Assembly (NCBI RefSeq): GCF_010078235.1
Contig: NZ_JAABOS010000011.1
Coordinates: 1 to 64,000 of the forward strand
Reading direction: 5' to 3'
Length of the DNA stretch: 64,000 bases
Origin: Cognatundibacterium crateris
Lineage (GTDB): Bacteria > Pseudomonadota > Gammaproteobacteria > Burkholderiales > Burkholderiaceae_D
The translations under genes were made by a program, and so were the position numbers. Each line of letters begins with the position of its first letter. Position 1 is the first letter of the stretch. Positions 39,030 to 48,922 of the stretch are shown piece after piece. The notes beneath the pieces were generated by a model that saw only the letters and a list, made by a program, of their open reading frames with translations, was not told the DNA's origin and did not search any database.

Positions 39030-39060
39030 CCGCCGATTTATACCGCCGATTTATACCGCC
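39030..39060. repeat. 13-bp tandem repeat at the YitT stop codon
   Basis: CCGCCGATTTATA occurs twice in full and once in part. The stop codon of the minus-strand YitT gene (39051-39053) lies in the second copy. Copy-number change would extend or alter the last residues only slightly. Confidence 0.85.
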
Positions 39061-39680
39061 ATATAGCGACCCGGCCTGTGATTCAGACTGATCGCCAGAT
39101 TCAGTGCAAAGGCACCCAGCACCGATGCCAGCAAGGCGACTGGCGTGACCACGCTCAGCGAAGCCATTACGATGCAAATATCTACGCCCATTTGCAACTT
39201 ACCCGCACGTATGCCTCGGCTTTGTTGCAGATACAGCGCGAGGATATTGATGCCGCCCAGACTGGCCTGATGGCGAAACAGCACAATAAAACCTACCCCC
39301 ATCAGCAATCCGCCCATCAGTGCCACATAAAATGGCGTGACCAGATTGCTGTCAAGCAGATGCAGTAAGCGCGGATGCAGGCCAGACAATAGCGACACCA
39401 GCGCTACCGAGCAAAAGGTTTTCAAGGTGAACTTCCAGCCCATGCGCTTCCAGGCCAGATAGTAGAAGGGCAGGTTGATGACAAAAAATACCGTACCAAA
39501 ACTGAGTCCGGTGCGGTAATGCACCAGAAACGCTAAACCTGCGGTACCGCCGGTCAGTAAGCCGGCCTGATTGAACAGCGCCACGCCTAAGGAAACAAAC
39601 AAGGTGCCAGTTAGTATCGCCAGTATGTCTTCGAGCACGGTGTGCGGCACAAAACGGCGGGATAAGGGGGGTGTCGACAT
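39051..39680 (-). CDS. YitT-family membrane protein
   Basis: A 209-residue inner-membrane protein with five or six hydrophobic segments. The start (DILAILTGTLFVSLGVALFNQAGLLTGGTAGLAFL) is the YitT/DUF161 signature, with the GGTAGLA loop. The usual C-terminal DUF2179 domain of longer relatives is absent; the short form is common in proteobacteria. The transported substrate is not known. The stop codon lies in a 13-bp tandem repeat. Confidence 0.85.
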   Translation of the reverse strand: MSTPPLSRRFVPHTVLEDILAILTGTLFVSLGVALFNQAGLLTGGTAGLAFLVHYRTGLSFGTVFFVINLPFYYLAWKRMGWKFTLKTFCSVALVSLLSGLHPRLLHLLDSNLVTPFYVALMGGLLMGVGFIVLFRHQASLGGINILALYLQQSRGIRAGKLQMGVDICIVMASLSVVTPVALLASVLGAFALNLAISLNHRPGRYMAV

Positions 39681-39794
39681 AGGGAGATGGGCGAAGTCTG
39701 CTGTGCGCTAGGGAAGGCCTATTGTAGGTGCCGCCACAGTCGCCGTTCTGCCCTTAGAACGCAGGATTGCGCTGCATCAAGTGCTCTGTTCTGG

Positions 39795-39840
39795 AAAAAA
39801 AGCGTCTGACCACAATGCAGGTGGTCAGACGCCTGTTTTT
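39795..39840 (-). terminator. Terminator of the Gcr-type membrane protein gene
   Basis: GCGTCTGACCAC (39802-39813) pairs perfectly with GTGGTCAGACGC (39821-39832). On the minus strand it is followed by seven T residues. It lies about 37 bp after the stop at 39869. The plus-strand side also has a short T-run. Confidence 0.92.
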
Positions 39841-39868
39841 ACAGCAGCGATTCTTACAATAGTGATAC

Positions 39869-42073
39869 CTACAGCAGCGATTGCTGACGCGCTGGAGTAG
39901 TGGATTCCGACGAGTCGCCATTGTTTGCTGGCGCTTCGTCGCCAGTGATGGCCTGATCGGCTGCTTGTGTGCCAGCTTCAGGCAGGTCGTTGAAATTTGG
40001 CTCGGTGCGATGCTCGTCACCGGTAGCAGGGGTGGATGCTAACCCATCGCAGTCGTCTGCTGCAGGCTGCTTTGTTTCTGCTGCTGGTTGTGGCGCTTTT
40101 TCGGGTAGAAAGAAGTCACGGGCACCGGTTCTGAAACGACGCCATAGCAAGCCCAGTAAATGGCTGCCCTTGCCAAAACTGACGCGGCGCGAACGCAGGG
40201 CCACCAGCAGGGCCAGGCTGAAACTCACACCCAGGTTGACCAGGCCGATCAGCAGTATGCTCAGCAAGGTGTACAGTATCAGGTGCCAGTCCATCTGATG
40301 TTCCAGTCCGACCAGTGCAAACGCGAAGTTGGCGCTGGAAAAAGTGATATGGCGTATATCGACCGGCAAACCAAAGAACTGACCGAACTGGCCGATGGAA
40401 CCCAGCATGATGCCGAAGAAGAAATTCCCTGCCAGCGCACCCAGATTATTGCCTATGTATTCGGTCACGCGCTGTAATCTGGCTTCGCCCAGCACCGCAC
40501 GCAGCCAGCCGAGTTGCCGCAGACGGGCGGGGATGTGCGCATAGCTGGCCTTGTTATCGTAGTAGCCGGAAATCAGTCCCGATAAAAACAGACAAACCCC
40601 GGCTATTGCCGCATGCGGCAGCGCCAGACTATGCAGCGGGTCCAGATCATGCAGTAAGTGCTGCGCCTTTTCCGGGCTGACCAGATGGTTGCCGCTGACC
40701 CCATACCAGAGCCAGGCAATGATATAGGCAGTTGGCATGGCTAATCCAATATTGCCGACTATCGCGATCAGTTGTGAGCGGAAGACTTTGACGATCAGTT
40801 CAACCAGTTCATCCAGCTTTTGTTTGCCTTCATCAATCGCACGCGCGATCAGCGCAGCTGTCATGGCGGGCTGTTTGGTGGCAATCGTGTAGTGCAGCAC
40901 ATGGACCAGCATGAAGCCGGATGAATAGTTCAGGCTGTACAGCAAGGCGTAGCCAAAAGGCGCCATACTCATCGCGCCGAACAGTATTTTGATCAGGGCC
41001 ATGAAGCCGACGATAAAGCCAGCCCCCAGGGCTGAATGCAGCATGCCCAGCCATTCGGCGCGGGTATTGGTCACGTAATGCTCACCGCTTTTGCCAGCTC
41101 TCTCTGTGACCTGCAAGGACAATAGCTCGGTATTGCTTTGCATGAGCTCGCGCAAGCTGTGTTGCTTATTATCTGCGCAGACTAATTCCTTAAACAGCGG
41201 AATACTGATGTCTATGGTTTGTGTTGCATCCTGGCTATCGAGTATGGCCAGCAAGGTGCGCAGACGGTCCATACTCTGGGTCAGACGCAGCAGGAGCCGG
41301 GTCAGGCTGATGGAGACACCGGTGACGGCGGCGGTTTTGCGGATGCGTTGCACGATGTCTTCGCATTGCGTCAGCAGCACTTCCATTTGACGGCAATCTT
41401 CGCGACGCTGGCTGCGGTCCAGCAACCAGCCGCGATATGCCAGCACATAGTCATTGATCTCATCATTTTGGCGCAGAAAGGGAGATTCAAATTTCTCTAT
41501 CGCCGGGTAATTGCGTACCAGTTCTGCTTCCAGGCCAATGGTGGTGATACGGTAAGACAGTACTTGCACCGCATTCAGAACTTCATTGGTCAGCGCCGCA
41601 TGGGTAGCGCGTGGAGTGCGTGCGCGTAAGCCAGTGCTGAGTATCAGATCATGCCAGACCGAATTGGCAACCCCATTCACCCACAGATAATCTTTGGGAT
41701 GATGGAAGATCTGACCGAAGATGTCTTTCACATAGTCATCGTTGATTAATGGCGGCAGCATGCGGTTAACGATACGGGTCGCCGCTGCACCCCAGAAACC
41801 GTTGTTGAGGGTGATGCCGGTGTCGGTCAGCAAATGCACCAGTTTGCGTTTGCCGATCAGATTGATCAGATACTGACGCAAGGCCAGGCGCCAGCTTCTG
41901 TGCTGGCGCAGCACGAAGCACAGCGCACGTACATTATCGGTGGCACGCTGCACATCAGTGATGCGTTCCGGGCGCAGCGCTGCGATCAGGGCACGTGCAT
42001 GACCTAACTCTTTGCACTGCATATCCTGTTGCAGCGCCTGTTCTATCTCTGTCAGTATGATGTCAAAAGACAT
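39869..42073 (-). CDS. Gcr-type 'site-specific recombinase' membrane protein
   Basis: A 734-residue protein of the PF10136 family, named a recombinase after the gonococcal Gcr locus. It shows no tyrosine- or serine-recombinase active site. The N-terminal half is soluble and helical (RHRSWRLALRQYL, NRMLPPLINDDYVKDIF). From about residue 345 there are several membrane segments (ALGAGFIVGFMALIKILFGAM, IVGNIGLAMPTAYIIAWLW and more). The C-terminal 80 residues are acidic and of low complexity. An envelope role seems more likely than DNA recombination. It has its own terminator. Confidence 0.82.
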   Translation of the reverse strand: MSFDIILTEIEQALQQDMQCKELGHARALIAALRPERITDVQRATDNVRALCFVLRQHRSWRLALRQYLINLIGKRKLVHLLTDTGITLNNGFWGAAATRIVNRMLPPLINDDYVKDIFGQIFHHPKDYLWVNGVANSVWHDLILSTGLRARTPRATHAALTNEVLNAVQVLSYRITTIGLEAELVRNYPAIEKFESPFLRQNDEINDYVLAYRGWLLDRSQRREDCRQMEVLLTQCEDIVQRIRKTAAVTGVSISLTRLLLRLTQSMDRLRTLLAILDSQDATQTIDISIPLFKELVCADNKQHSLRELMQSNTELLSLQVTERAGKSGEHYVTNTRAEWLGMLHSALGAGFIVGFMALIKILFGAMSMAPFGYALLYSLNYSSGFMLVHVLHYTIATKQPAMTAALIARAIDEGKQKLDELVELIVKVFRSQLIAIVGNIGLAMPTAYIIAWLWYGVSGNHLVSPEKAQHLLHDLDPLHSLALPHAAIAGVCLFLSGLISGYYDNKASYAHIPARLRQLGWLRAVLGEARLQRVTEYIGNNLGALAGNFFFGIMLGSIGQFGQFFGLPVDIRHITFSSANFAFALVGLEHQMDWHLILYTLLSILLIGLVNLGVSFSLALLVALRSRRVSFGKGSHLLGLLWRRFRTGARDFFLPEKAPQPAAETKQPAADDCDGLASTPATGDEHRTEPNFNDLPEAGTQAADQAITGDEAPANNGDSSESTTPARQQSLL

Positions 42074-42419
42074 AGCTTCTCCTTCTTAGATGTTCAGAGG
42101 ATATTCACGATGCGTTCGTCATGGCGGTATCCCACATATCCCACCATACTTGTCGTATTCATAGGCGCAGAATATGCTTGCGGCAAAGAATTGTCTGATG
42201 AATAAGCAGGGTTGTATCGTATTTTGCTGGCTTTGTCATGCAGCTTTGCTGGATTTAACACGATAGCCACGGGCCTCGCTGCATGTGAAGGCGTAAGAAT
42301 CAGCGCCTGTTCAGACCTGTTTCTTGTAAGAAAAGTTCCTATTCGCAGATAAAACCGGCTTAGACGTATGCAAATGCTGCCAATTTAGTCTACAGTAGCG
42401 TGGTGTTCATTCTGAGAGT
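42074..42419. other. Divergent spacer between the Gcr-type and CNNM genes
   Basis: This 346-nt spacer has no credible gene and must hold both divergent promoters. AT-rich stretches occur near 42190-42250, but I cannot assign -35/-10 boxes firmly. No repeat or operator was recognised. Confidence 0.4.
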
Positions 42420-43739
42420 ATGGCGTTGAATAATTTATTGCTGGTCATTGCTGCTTTTTTTCTGGTTCTGTTAAATGGCTTTTTTGTTGCTGCAGAATTT
42501 GGTCTGGTGAAGCTGCGGCAGACAAGGGTGCGCAGTATTGCGAGAAGCGCGGGATTCCGCGGCCGCTTATTGGCAACCGTACATCAACATCTGGACACCT
42601 ACCTGTCCGCCTGCCAATTGGGGATCACGCTGGCCTCGCTGGGACTGGGCTGGATCGGTGAACCAGCTTTCGCGCGCCTGCTTGAGCCGCTGTTTGCACT
42701 GGCCGGTGTCACTTCTCAGGAATTGATACACGGCGTCTCATTTTTCTTCGCCTTCTTTGTCATTTCCTTCCTGCACATCGTCGTCGGTGAACTCGCGCCG
42801 AAATCAATGGCGATCCGCATGCCGGAAAAAGTCTCGTTGTGGACTGCACCAGCCTTGTATGCGTTCTACTGGGGCATGTTCCCTGTCATTTGGGCACTGA
42901 ATAAAAGTGCTAACAAAGTTTTAAGCTGGCTGGGGCTGGATGCTTCCCATGGCGGCGATGCCCATTATTCTCCGGAAGAACTGAAGCTGATCCTGCGCGG
43001 CGGACATGACGGTGATAAGGAAACCCGCGATGAGTGGAGCATCATGGCGCAGGTATTGGATTTTGGCGGCCTGGAAATTTCTGACCTGATGCGACCGATT
43101 AACGAAGTGGCAGCGATGTATAAGTCCGCCAGCCTGGAAGAAAACATGGCGACGGCCATGCGCAACCGCTTCAGCCGTTATCCGTATTTCGATGAAGACG
43201 AAAAAACCGTCTTAGGCATGTTGCACATGAAAGACTTGTTTCTGGCGCAGCAGGCCGGTAAGCCTTTGGATGACCTGAGCAAACACTTGCGTCAGGTCGA
43301 ATATGTGCCGCCTACCATGCCCGCGCTGGAATTATTCCGTCGCTTCCGAAAAGGCGCGCCGCATTTCGCGATTGTCGGGCACAAAGGCAGCAAGCCGGTC
43401 GGCTTTCTGACCCTGGACAATCTGCTGGGTGCCTTGGTCGGACAGATACGGGATGAATTCCGTCAGAATGAAAATGACTGGACACTGCTGGATGATGGCA
43501 CCCTGATCGGTAAAGGCAGTCTGCCTTTATATACGCTGGGCATGGCGCTGGGCTTCGATCTGGATAATGATGAGGTGGAATCTATTGGTGGCCTGATTAT
43601 GCAAAAACTAGGCGATTTACCGGCTGAGGGGCAGAAAATTGCTTTCGAGCGTTTCGATGCCGTTGTAAAAAAAATGAATGGACCCCGTATCGTGCTGGTT
43701 CGTATTCATCCCAAGCTGGATCCGGAACTCAGCGCCTGA
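42420..43739 (+). CDS. CNNM/CorC-type transporter (hemolysin family protein)
   Basis: A 439-residue membrane protein. The N-terminal DUF21/CNNM domain has about four hydrophobic segments, with the signature LVLLNGFFVAAEFGLVKLR at residues 15-33. A CBS pair follows at about 205-330 (DLMRPINEVAAM, RYPYFDEDEKTVLGMLHMKDL). The CorC/HlyC domain is at about 350-435 (DDGTLIGKGSLPLYTLGMALG). Relatives export Mg2+ or Na+; the 'hemolysin' name is historical. Confidence 0.9.
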   Translation: MALNNLLLVIAAFFLVLLNGFFVAAEFGLVKLRQTRVRSIARSAGFRGRLLATVHQHLDTYLSACQLGITLASLGLGWIGEPAFARLLEPLFALAGVTSQELIHGVSFFFAFFVISFLHIVVGELAPKSMAIRMPEKVSLWTAPALYAFYWGMFPVIWALNKSANKVLSWLGLDASHGGDAHYSPEELKLILRGGHDGDKETRDEWSIMAQVLDFGGLEISDLMRPINEVAAMYKSASLEENMATAMRNRFSRYPYFDEDEKTVLGMLHMKDLFLAQQAGKPLDDLSKHLRQVEYVPPTMPALELFRRFRKGAPHFAIVGHKGSKPVGFLTLDNLLGALVGQIRDEFRQNENDWTLLDDGTLIGKGSLPLYTLGMALGFDLDNDEVESIGGLIMQKLGDLPAEGQKIAFERFDAVVKKMNGPRIVLVRIHPKLDPELSA

Positions 43740-44115
43740 TCCTCTGCCTGCCGGCTGGATGGATAGCGTCAAACATCCACATCCAGCCTGAGCTGAGCAG
43801 CAATTGAACGCCGCTCAGCGCCATAGCCGCCCGCCAAACTGCCTTTGCTCGCCGCACAACCGCTTTCCCCGCTCTTCCACCTTCTCTGCCTCGCCTGAAT
43901 ACGTACAAAGCTGATCGTCAATGAAAACAATTGTTTCCTACAGGAATTAATTGACTCTCGTGAACCGGAGTCTTGTTGTCTAAGTCTGACACTTGATTGA
44001 CAATGGGCAATAAGTCTTCGGTATTTCCTAAAAGTATTTGTTGCGCGAACTAACATAGTAAAGGGCAGTTCACGTATTCGTCACGCCCTGCCATCGCGAA
44101 CCTGAGGATAGTGGA
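43740..44115. other. Intergenic region upstream of the GGDEF-EAL gene
   Basis: This 376-nt stretch has no credible gene. A 95-codon minus-strand frame (43769-44056) has no recognisable composition or ribosome site and is ignored. The last 100 bp are AT-rich and should carry the promoter of the large c-di-GMP gene. A CCTGAGGATAGT stretch lies near its start codon. Confidence 0.4.
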
Positions 44116-47100
44116 ATGATTGCTGACCAGAGTTTATCTGTCTTTACCCGTAGCTTCTGGCTGACGCTGGTGTCATTTGCGCTGTTCGCGCTGGCTTTCG
44201 TATTTTATTTTCAAGCGGAAAAAAATATTGATCATATCAATGAGAATCGTTTTTTATCGCATGACTTATCGGAAGAGCTGTTACAGACTTCGGATGATTT
44301 AACACGCATGGTGCGTAGTTATGTCGTCACTGGTGATCTGACCTATAAAAATTACTATTTCTACATACTGGATGTGCGTGAGGGAAAGCGACCACGTCCC
44401 GCTACTGGCCGGCACAGTTTTTGGGACCTGACGCCGGGAGAAGGCGGACATCAGCAAGCAGCCAATAGCGGTATTCCTTTGATGCAATTGATGCAAAAGG
44501 CAGGGCTCAGTGAAGCGGAATATGCGCAGCTGGAGCTGGCAAAAACCAATTCAGACATTCTGACCAAGATAGAGCGCGAAGCGATGCATCTGGTTGAAAA
44601 TCCCGGTCCCTATGTAGATCGCAGCCGTGACCGCGCGATACGGATGTTACATGATGAAGCCTATCGCGCTGCTAAGTTTTCCATCATGCGTCCTATCGAA
44701 GAAGCGCATGATCTGATGGAACACCGGCTACAACAGGCGTTGATGGATGCAGAAAAACGTTCTGATCAGTTACGCCTGCTATTCGTACTGATAGGCTTTG
44801 TTACGGTGGGCTTGTTGTGGCATGCCTATCGCTCTTTGTCACGGGTATTGGGTGCGAAGGTCAGTGCCGTGCATGCAAGTCTGGTTAGTCTGGGCAAGGG
44901 AGAGTTTGAACAGCGTGCCCCAGAATCGGACTATCACCATGACAGTGTGATGGGATGGATCCAGGTCACGCAGGGCAGGCTGGCACAGATACAGCAGCAG
45001 AAGAATGCCGAAGAACAAAAAAATCAACGCATCAATCAATTGTATCTGGCGCTTGCGCAATGCAACCAGTCGATACTGCGTATCACAGAGCAGCAAGATC
45101 TGTTTCCGCGTATATGCCGTGACGCGGTGATACTGGCTGGACTAAAGATGGCTTGGATTGCAATTCACGACAAAAAGCAGAATCGATTCTTTGCACCCGC
45201 CTGGTTTGGTGTCGGCGTGGACGATATTGAGTACAACCAGTTCTTTCAGAGTGAACAATCGGGACAGAGTCACTTATTACAAACGCAGGCATTTACCTCC
45301 AATCAGCCGGTATGGTGTCAGGATCTGAGCGACCCTGCATTACCGCTTGAAATGCGCGTATTAGCACAGCGCCATGGCTGGGGTTCTGCGGCAGTGCTGC
45401 CTTTGTCTACGCATCAGCAAGTGGTCGGCACTTTCAATCTCTATGCAGAGTCCCAAGGCGCATTTGATGAGGTGGTGCAGACTTTGTTATCCGAATTCGT
45501 GATCGACGTAGGTCATGTATTAAACCGTTTCGAACTGGAAGCAGAAAAACAGCATGCTTTGCAGATGGAAGAATTGCGCAGCTTTATGCTGGAGAAAATT
45601 ACCGCAGCAATCAGCTTGCCTGAACTGTACAGGGATGTGGTACTAAAAGTGGAAGCGATGCTTCCTGATTCTATTTGTTCTGTGCTGTTGCTCGACAGTG
45701 ATGGAGTCAGTATCAAAACAGGCGCAACGCCAAGCTTGCCGGACTTTTACAGTAATGCGATTCAGGGTGTGCATGTTGGGCCCGGTGTTGGTTCCTGCGG
45801 TAACGCCATCGCGACCGGCCAGCGAACTATCGCTGCCGATTTGTCTACCCATCCTTACTGGAAAGATTATTGGCCGCTGGCAGAAAAGGCTGGCTTGCGT
45901 GCCTGCTGGTCCGAGCCTATTTTCTCTTCCTCCGGTCAGCCCATAGGTGCGTTCGCGATTTACCATGAAGAAGTGCGGGAGCCCTCTGAGTTCTCGTTGC
46001 AGTTGCTGGAAATGGCGGCAGGTCTGATTTCTATTGGTATAGAACGCAAGCAGTCAGGCGAGACCTTACGCAAGTTGTCGCTGGCAGTGGCGCAGAGTTC
46101 GAATGCCATCATTATTGTTGATCAACGTATACAAATTGAATATGCCAATACCTGCTACCTGGAGAATGTAGGTATGACGCTGGAACAGGTCAAGGGACAG
46201 AAACCCAGCATTCTGAGGTCAGGCAAAACACCTGCGACTACTTATTTGGAAATGTGGGATTGTTTGAAACAGGGGGAGAGCTGGAAAGGCGAGCTGATCA
46301 ACCGCTATGCGGATGGAGTGGAGCATGTTGATCTGACGCATATTTCTCCTATTCGCGATGAACACGGTGTGGTCACCCATTTTCTGGCAATTCAGGAAGA
46401 CATCACCGACAAGAAGAAAAATGATGAGCGCATTCGTCACCTCGCACATTATGATGCGCTGACCGGCTTGCCGAACCGGACACTGCTGGAAGAAAAAGCG
46501 CATGCCGCAATCAGATTGGCTGAGCGCAATCAGGAAAAAATTGCCTTGATGTTTCTCGATCTCGATCACTTCAAGGATGTGAACGATACGCTGGGGCACA
46601 GCACGGGTGACGCGATGCTGATCGATCTCGCCGGACGTCTGAGTCATAATCTGCGCGAAGACGATGTGGTGTCGCGACTGGGTGGTGATGAATTTATTGT
46701 TCTGCTCAATAACATCAATGAACACAAGGTTGAGAAAGTGGTGCAAAAAATGATCGATGTGGTCAGTGCGCCATTTATGATCAATGGTTTTGAACTCAAT
46801 ATCACACCATCCATAGGCATCGCAGTGTATCCATGTGATGGGCAGGATTTAGAGACGCTGTCGCGGAATGCAGATGCGGCGATGTATATGGCGAAGCACT
46901 CCGGCCGTAATACTTTCCGTTTCTTTACGCAAGAGATGCAGGACCGTTCATTGCGGCATCTGGAACTGGTGAATGCCTTACGTCATGCCTTGAGCCTGAA
47001 TCAGTTTGAACTGCATTATCAGCCGCAAATTTCTTTGCACAATGATCAGGTGATCGGTACAGAAGCCTTATTACGCTGGCGTCATCCGGTGTTAGGCATG

Positions 47101-47769
47101 GTTTCACCAGCTGAGTTCATTCCGGTCGCTGAAGAAAGCGGCATGATATTGGAAATTGGTGAATGGGTGATGCGCACAGCAGTCAACCAGCTGCGTGACT
47201 GGCGCGCACAAGGGATGCCGGACTTGCTGATGGCTGTGAATTTGTCTGCAGTTCAGTTCCGTCATAAAGATTTGCCGGAGATGGTCGCCAGAATACTGCG
47301 CGAAGCGGCGGTGCCGCCATCTTGTCTGGAACTGGAACTGACCGAGAGTGTAGCTATGCATGAACCTTTGGCAGCAATTGCTATCATGAATCAGTTACAT
47401 GAGCAGGGCGTCAGAATGTCGATTGATGATTTCGGTACCGGCTATTCTTCACTCAGCTATCTGAAGCAATTCAAAGTGTATAAGCTGAAAATTGACCAGT
47501 CCTTTGTGCGTGACATTAACAGTGACCCTGAAGATAAGGCTATCGTCAGCGCTGTCATCAGTATGGCGCGTAACCTGGGGCTGATGACGATAGCAGAAGG
47601 CGTGGAGACCCAGGAGCAACTCGCTTTTCTGCAGCAACATGCTTGTGATGAAGTACAGGGTTATTTCTACGCCAGACCGCTTCCTGCATTGCAGTTCGAA
47701 GAATTCCTGCGGCAATGGAAGTTGCCCGAATCCGGTATCACAAGCGGCCAGCTCAGTGACTTGCACTGA
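44116..47769 (+). CDS. Membrane GAF-GAF-PAS-GGDEF-EAL c-di-GMP protein
   Basis: A 1217-residue sensor. Membrane segments at about residues 14-34 and 222-240 enclose a periplasmic region of about 190 residues (ELLQTSDDLTRMVRSYVVTGD, CHASE3-like). A HAMP-like stretch, two GAF domains (about 320-480 and 495-640) and a PAS domain (about 655-775) follow. The GGDEF domain (about 777-940) has an intact RLGGDEF at 853-859 and an RxxD inhibitory site (REDD) five residues before it. The EAL domain (about 950-1210) has intact TEALLRW and DDFGTGYSSL. Both synthesis and breakdown of c-di-GMP are possible. Confidence 0.93.
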   Translation: MIADQSLSVFTRSFWLTLVSFALFALAFVFYFQAEKNIDHINENRFLSHDLSEELLQTSDDLTRMVRSYVVTGDLTYKNYYFYILDVREGKRPRPATGRHSFWDLTPGEGGHQQAANSGIPLMQLMQKAGLSEAEYAQLELAKTNSDILTKIEREAMHLVENPGPYVDRSRDRAIRMLHDEAYRAAKFSIMRPIEEAHDLMEHRLQQALMDAEKRSDQLRLLFVLIGFVTVGLLWHAYRSLSRVLGAKVSAVHASLVSLGKGEFEQRAPESDYHHDSVMGWIQVTQGRLAQIQQQKNAEEQKNQRINQLYLALAQCNQSILRITEQQDLFPRICRDAVILAGLKMAWIAIHDKKQNRFFAPAWFGVGVDDIEYNQFFQSEQSGQSHLLQTQAFTSNQPVWCQDLSDPALPLEMRVLAQRHGWGSAAVLPLSTHQQVVGTFNLYAESQGAFDEVVQTLLSEFVIDVGHVLNRFELEAEKQHALQMEELRSFMLEKITAAISLPELYRDVVLKVEAMLPDSICSVLLLDSDGVSIKTGATPSLPDFYSNAIQGVHVGPGVGSCGNAIATGQRTIAADLSTHPYWKDYWPLAEKAGLRACWSEPIFSSSGQPIGAFAIYHEEVREPSEFSLQLLEMAAGLISIGIERKQSGETLRKLSLAVAQSSNAIIIVDQRIQIEYANTCYLENVGMTLEQVKGQKPSILRSGKTPATTYLEMWDCLKQGESWKGELINRYADGVEHVDLTHISPIRDEHGVVTHFLAIQEDITDKKKNDERIRHLAHYDALTGLPNRTLLEEKAHAAIRLAERNQEKIALMFLDLDHFKDVNDTLGHSTGDAMLIDLAGRLSHNLREDDVVSRLGGDEFIVLLNNINEHKVEKVVQKMIDVVSAPFMINGFELNITPSIGIAVYPCDGQDLETLSRNADAAMYMAKHSGRNTFRFFTQEMQDRSLRHLELVNALRHALSLNQFELHYQPQISLHNDQVIGTEALLRWRHPVLGMVSPAEFIPVAEESGMILEIGEWVMRTAVNQLRDWRAQGMPDLLMAVNLSAVQFRHKDLPEMVARILREAAVPPSCLELELTESVAMHEPLAAIAIMNQLHEQGVRMSIDDFGTGYSSLSYLKQFKVYKLKIDQSFVRDINSDPEDKAIVSAVISMARNLGLMTIAEGVETQEQLAFLQQHACDEVQGYFYARPLPALQFEEFLRQWKLPESGITSGQLSDLH

Positions 47770-47784
47770 CGCAGGGCCGCCGGC

Positions 47785-48894
47785 TCAGTCACCCAGACAG
47801 ATGCCCAGATCGCGCGCGGTCTGCAAGGTATCGCTGTCTGCCGGTACTGCCTTCATGCGTCCGGCCACTTCTGCCAGCGGTACATAATTCACGTTAGGAA
47901 AGGCTAAAGCCACCATCACGCCTGACATATCCTGTTCCAGCGCACGCACTGCTGCTGCACCGAAGCGCAGTGCAGATACGCGGTCAAATGCAGTCGGGCT
48001 GCCACCACGCAGTAAATGTCCGAGCACCACAGCACGGGCTTCCTTGCCAGTACTGGCCTGCAGGCTATGTGCCAGTTGTTCACCTATGCCGCCCAGACGC
48101 TCAACATAGCCCGCGCTGGCTGCTTGTTGTACTTCGCGTTGTCCCTGTATGGTTGTTGCGCCCTCGGCTGCTAAGACGATGGAATAGTGATGACCAGCTT
48201 GTTCTCTGGCGATCAGGAAATCACTCAGCTTAGCGCTGTCGTAAGGAATTTCCGGCAGCAATATGGCATGCGCATGGCTGGCCAGTCCGCTGTGTAAGGC
48301 GATCCAGCCAGCATAACGTCCCATCACTTCGACCACCATAATGCGCTGGTGTGCCGCTGCCGTGCTGTGCAAGCGATCCACGCATTCCGTGGCGAAGGCG
48401 ACTGCGGTATCAAAACCAAAAGTAGTAAAGGTTTTATCCAGATCATTGTCTATGGTCTTGGGAACCCCGATCACCCGCAGCCCCTGTTCATGTAAGGCAT
48501 TCGCAATCGTCAGCGTGCCATCACCGCCGATGCAGATCAGCGCATCAATCTGGTGCTCTTGTAAAGCACGGTGTATGTCTGGTGTGCGGTCGCATTCCTG
48601 CACGCTGCCATCGGGCATGGTGGTCGGATAGTGCAGCGGATTACCATGATTAGTGGTGCCGAGTATGGTGCCGCCCAGATGGGAAATCTGTTCCACCATC
48701 TGCGTGCTGAGCGGGATGATGCCATCCTGTGGGTAGCGGTCCGGCCGCAGGATGCCATTGAAACCTTCACGGATACCATAGCATTCCCATTGTCGCTGAT
48801 GAGCCGCTTTGACGACCGCATGGATCACCGCGTTTAAGCCAGGCGCATCACCGCCACCGGTACTGATTGCGATACGGCGAATGGCAGAGTTCAT
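47785..48894 (-). CDS. pfkA: 6-phosphofructokinase (PfkA family)
   Basis: A 369-residue glycolytic kinase. ISTGGGDAPGLNAVIH binds nucleotide at the N-terminus. The key motif is CIGGDGTLT: the second glycine marks ATP rather than pyrophosphate use in this family. PKTIDNDL carries the lysine found in group III and pyrophosphate enzymes, where E. coli PfkA has glycine. It is therefore probably an ATP enzyme of the group III type. VMGRYAGWIA and GHLLRGGSPTAFDR are intact. It converges with the GGDEF-EAL gene (15-bp gap). Confidence 0.9.
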   Translation of the reverse strand: MNSAIRRIAISTGGGDAPGLNAVIHAVVKAAHQRQWECYGIREGFNGILRPDRYPQDGIIPLSTQMVEQISHLGGTILGTTNHGNPLHYPTTMPDGSVQECDRTPDIHRALQEHQIDALICIGGDGTLTIANALHEQGLRVIGVPKTIDNDLDKTFTTFGFDTAVAFATECVDRLHSTAAAHQRIMVVEVMGRYAGWIALHSGLASHAHAILLPEIPYDSAKLSDFLIAREQAGHHYSIVLAAEGATTIQGQREVQQAASAGYVERLGGIGEQLAHSLQASTGKEARAVVLGHLLRGGSPTAFDRVSALRFGAAAVRALEQDMSGVMVALAFPNVNYVPLAEVAGRMKAVPADSDTLQTARDLGICLGD

Positions 48895-48922
48895 GCTGAT
48901 TTCCTTCTTCCCTAAGACTGAT

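Noticed and set aside
39869-42073. Gcr-type protein as a true site-specific recombinase marking a mobile element
   Set aside because: It has several membrane segments and no recombinase catalytic motif, and no att sites, integrase or other mobile genes lie near it.
42420-43739. 'Hemolysin' as a virulence toxin
   Set aside because: The CNNM-CBS-CorC layout is that of an ion transporter; the toxin name is historical.
43769-44056. 95-codon minus-strand frame upstream of the GGDEF-EAL gene
   Set aside because: No ribosome site, no recognisable family, and it occupies the likely promoter region.
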